Source of the DNA: DATEOR01 sp963766725
GTDB lineage: Bacteria; Actinomycetota; Thermoleophilia; Gaiellales; Gaiellaceae
Reading direction: 5' to 3'
Length of the DNA: 64,000 nt
Assembly: GCA_963766725.1 (NCBI GenBank)
Contig: CAVYBK010000011.1
Span: 1-64,000 of the forward strand
Part shown: one piece after another, positions 63,231 to 64,000 of the stretch
How the letters are laid out: each line of letters opens with the position of its first letter
Position numbering within the stretch: position 1 is the stretch's first letter
The notes under the pieces: generated by a model
Told to the model about the DNA's origin: nothing
The model's database searches: none
Seen by the model: only the letters and a program-made list of their open reading frames with translations
Position numbers and translations under genes: made by a program

Positions 63231-63802
63231 CTCAGAGTCTCGCCGCGGGCGAGGAGCTCGACGTACTCGGCGATGCGCTTCGCCCGCGTCTCGGGTCGCT
63301 TCGCATCCGTGATGCGGTAGAGGAACGAGTAGCGCTTCGTCGAGCCGAGGCTTGCGAAGAACTCCGCCGCGGCCGGCTCGGCGTCGAGGGCCACCTGGAA
63401 GTCGTCCGGCACGGTCGCGGTGCTCGGCGAGTCGTACGCGTCGTCCCAGCGGCCGTCCTCTTTCGCTCTCTCGATCTCACGGAGACCGGCTGCGCGCATG
63501 CGGCCCTCCGCGATCAGCCTCTCGGCCTTCTCGCGATTGATCCTCGACCACTTGCTGCGCGGACGACGCGGCGTGAAGCGCTGGAGGTAGTGGTGGTCGT
63601 CGAAGCGCTTTGCCTGGCCGTCGATCCAGCCGTGCGAGAGCGCGATCTCGACCGCCTCGGCGTAGACGACGGACTCGATCCCCGAATCCTTCTTCGCGAA
63701 CTTCAGCCAGATGCCGTCGGACTCCTCGCCGTGCTCGTCAATCCAGGCCTCCAGCTCGACCGGAGTGGCGAAGAAGAGGACAGGCTGCTCGGCTTTCGCC
63801 AC
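63227..63802 (-). CDS. YdeI/OmpD-associated family protein
   Basis: 191 residues. Motifs LEAWIDEHGEESDGIWLKFA, EIALSHGWIDGQAKRFD, YLQRFTPRRPRSKWSRIN and the C-terminal SLGSTKRYSFLYRITDAKRP are characteristic of this family, found near stress or bacteriocin-resistance genes; the biochemical role is unknown. Confidence 0.9.
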   Translation of the reverse strand: MAKAEQPVLFFATPVELEAWIDEHGEESDGIWLKFAKKDSGIESVVYAEAVEIALSHGWIDGQAKRFDDHHYLQRFTPRRPRSKWSRINREKAERLIAEGRMRAAGLREIERAKEDGRWDDAYDSPSTATVPDDFQVALDAEPAAAEFFASLGSTKRYSFLYRITDAKRPETRAKRIAEYVELLARGETLS

Positions 63803-63805
63803 GCC

Positions 63806-64000
63806 TCAGCGCCGGGCGCGGAAGAACCCTTGCGGGGCGAGGCCGGCCACCGTCTTCGTGACCGGGTCGACGCTCTTGCCCCGGTCCTCGCGGCCCTCCT
63901 TGTGGCGCACGGCCTGGCGGACGACGAGCCCGCCGACGAAGCGGATCGGCTCGGGCGGGAACTTTCCGCACACCCCGCAGTTGACGGGGGATCCGGCCCA
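63806..64000 (-). CDS. 3' end of a hypothetical protein (partial)
   Basis: Open minus-strand frame from the window edge to TGA at 63808-63806, 64 residues visible. Contains CGVCG (possible half zinc site) and a basic, Val-rich segment; ends FFRARR. Three bases after the YdeI-like start region, same direction, so probably the upstream gene of one transcript. Confidence 0.6.
   Translation of the reverse strand, partial: WAGSPVNCGVCGKFPPEPIRFVGGLVVRQAVRHKEGREDRGKSVDPVTKTVAGLAPQGFFRARR

Overview
The window is GC-rich bacterial chromosome (roughly two thirds or more G+C by eye) with short intergenic gaps, frequent GTG and TTG starts and many 4-bp ATGA/GTGA gene overlaps. Gene content points to a deep-branching actinobacterium, probably Thermoleophilia/Gaiellales-like: a pgsA ... 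FHA(GarA-like) - ftsR neighbourhood as in other Actinomycetota, an RsiG-like c-di-GMP protein, a MurA with Asp in place of the fosfomycin-target Cys, and secreted subtilases with Trp-rich pentapeptide tails. The taxonomic call is inference from content, not from a marker search.

Layout. 0-5.2 kb: the 3' end of one and the whole of a second protein with (ASWxx)n tails (the second is an S8 protease), then a membrane GGDEF/HD-GYP protein. 5.2-13.2 kb: a homing-endonuclease-associated-repeat protein, a class II amidotransferase, two sigma-70 factors around a PHP phosphoesterase, a GAF/degenerate-GGDEF protein, a NarL-type two-component pair and a small secreted peptide. 13.3-14.2 kb: a RES/Xre toxin-antitoxin pair with a visible promoter-operator. 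14.2-17.9 kb: GHL-type hydrolase, EamA transporter, small and membrane proteins. 17.9-23.8 kb: leftward run pgsA - nucleotidyltransferase/phosphomannomutase-like - RsiG-like - FHA - ftsR - apt and two unknown genes. 23.8-26.0 kb: a small island with a tyrosine-recombinase remnant and two pairs of direct repeats. 26-36.9 kb: hutF, trpB2-type, M23 peptidase, proC, GH15, coiled-coil protein, ClC channel, K+ channel, tRNA-Pro, degenerate methyltransferase. 36.9-46.8 kb: the conserved leftward block rpsB-tsf-pyrH-frr-uppS-cdsA-dxr-M50 protease-ispG-proS plus an Xre regulator. 47-55 kb: GGDEF protein, then the leftward DHH/CBS/PAP - pgeF - yggS - sepF - yggT - divIVA - dksA-like - lspA - rluD cluster. 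55-58 kb: a secreted repeat protein broken by many frameshifts. 58-64 kb: ridA, murA, an HD hydrolase, a methyltransferase, a class V aminotransferase, an EEP nuclease and small genes.

How it fits together: translation (rpsB, tsf, frr, proS, tRNA-Pro), MEP isoprenoid synthesis (dxr, ispG, uppS), phospholipid and envelope synthesis (cdsA, pgsA, murA, lspA) and division (sepF, divIVA, ftsR) form the housekeeping core. c-di-GMP is a recurring theme: one GGDEF/HD-GYP protein, one intact and one degenerate GGDEF protein and an RsiG-like sensor lie within 45 kb.

Caution: at least eight genes need one- or two-base corrections to read through, mostly removal of one extra base and mostly in short homopolymers. 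Either the assembly carries indel errors or these genes are decaying; they are annotated here as single genes with the suspected site given.
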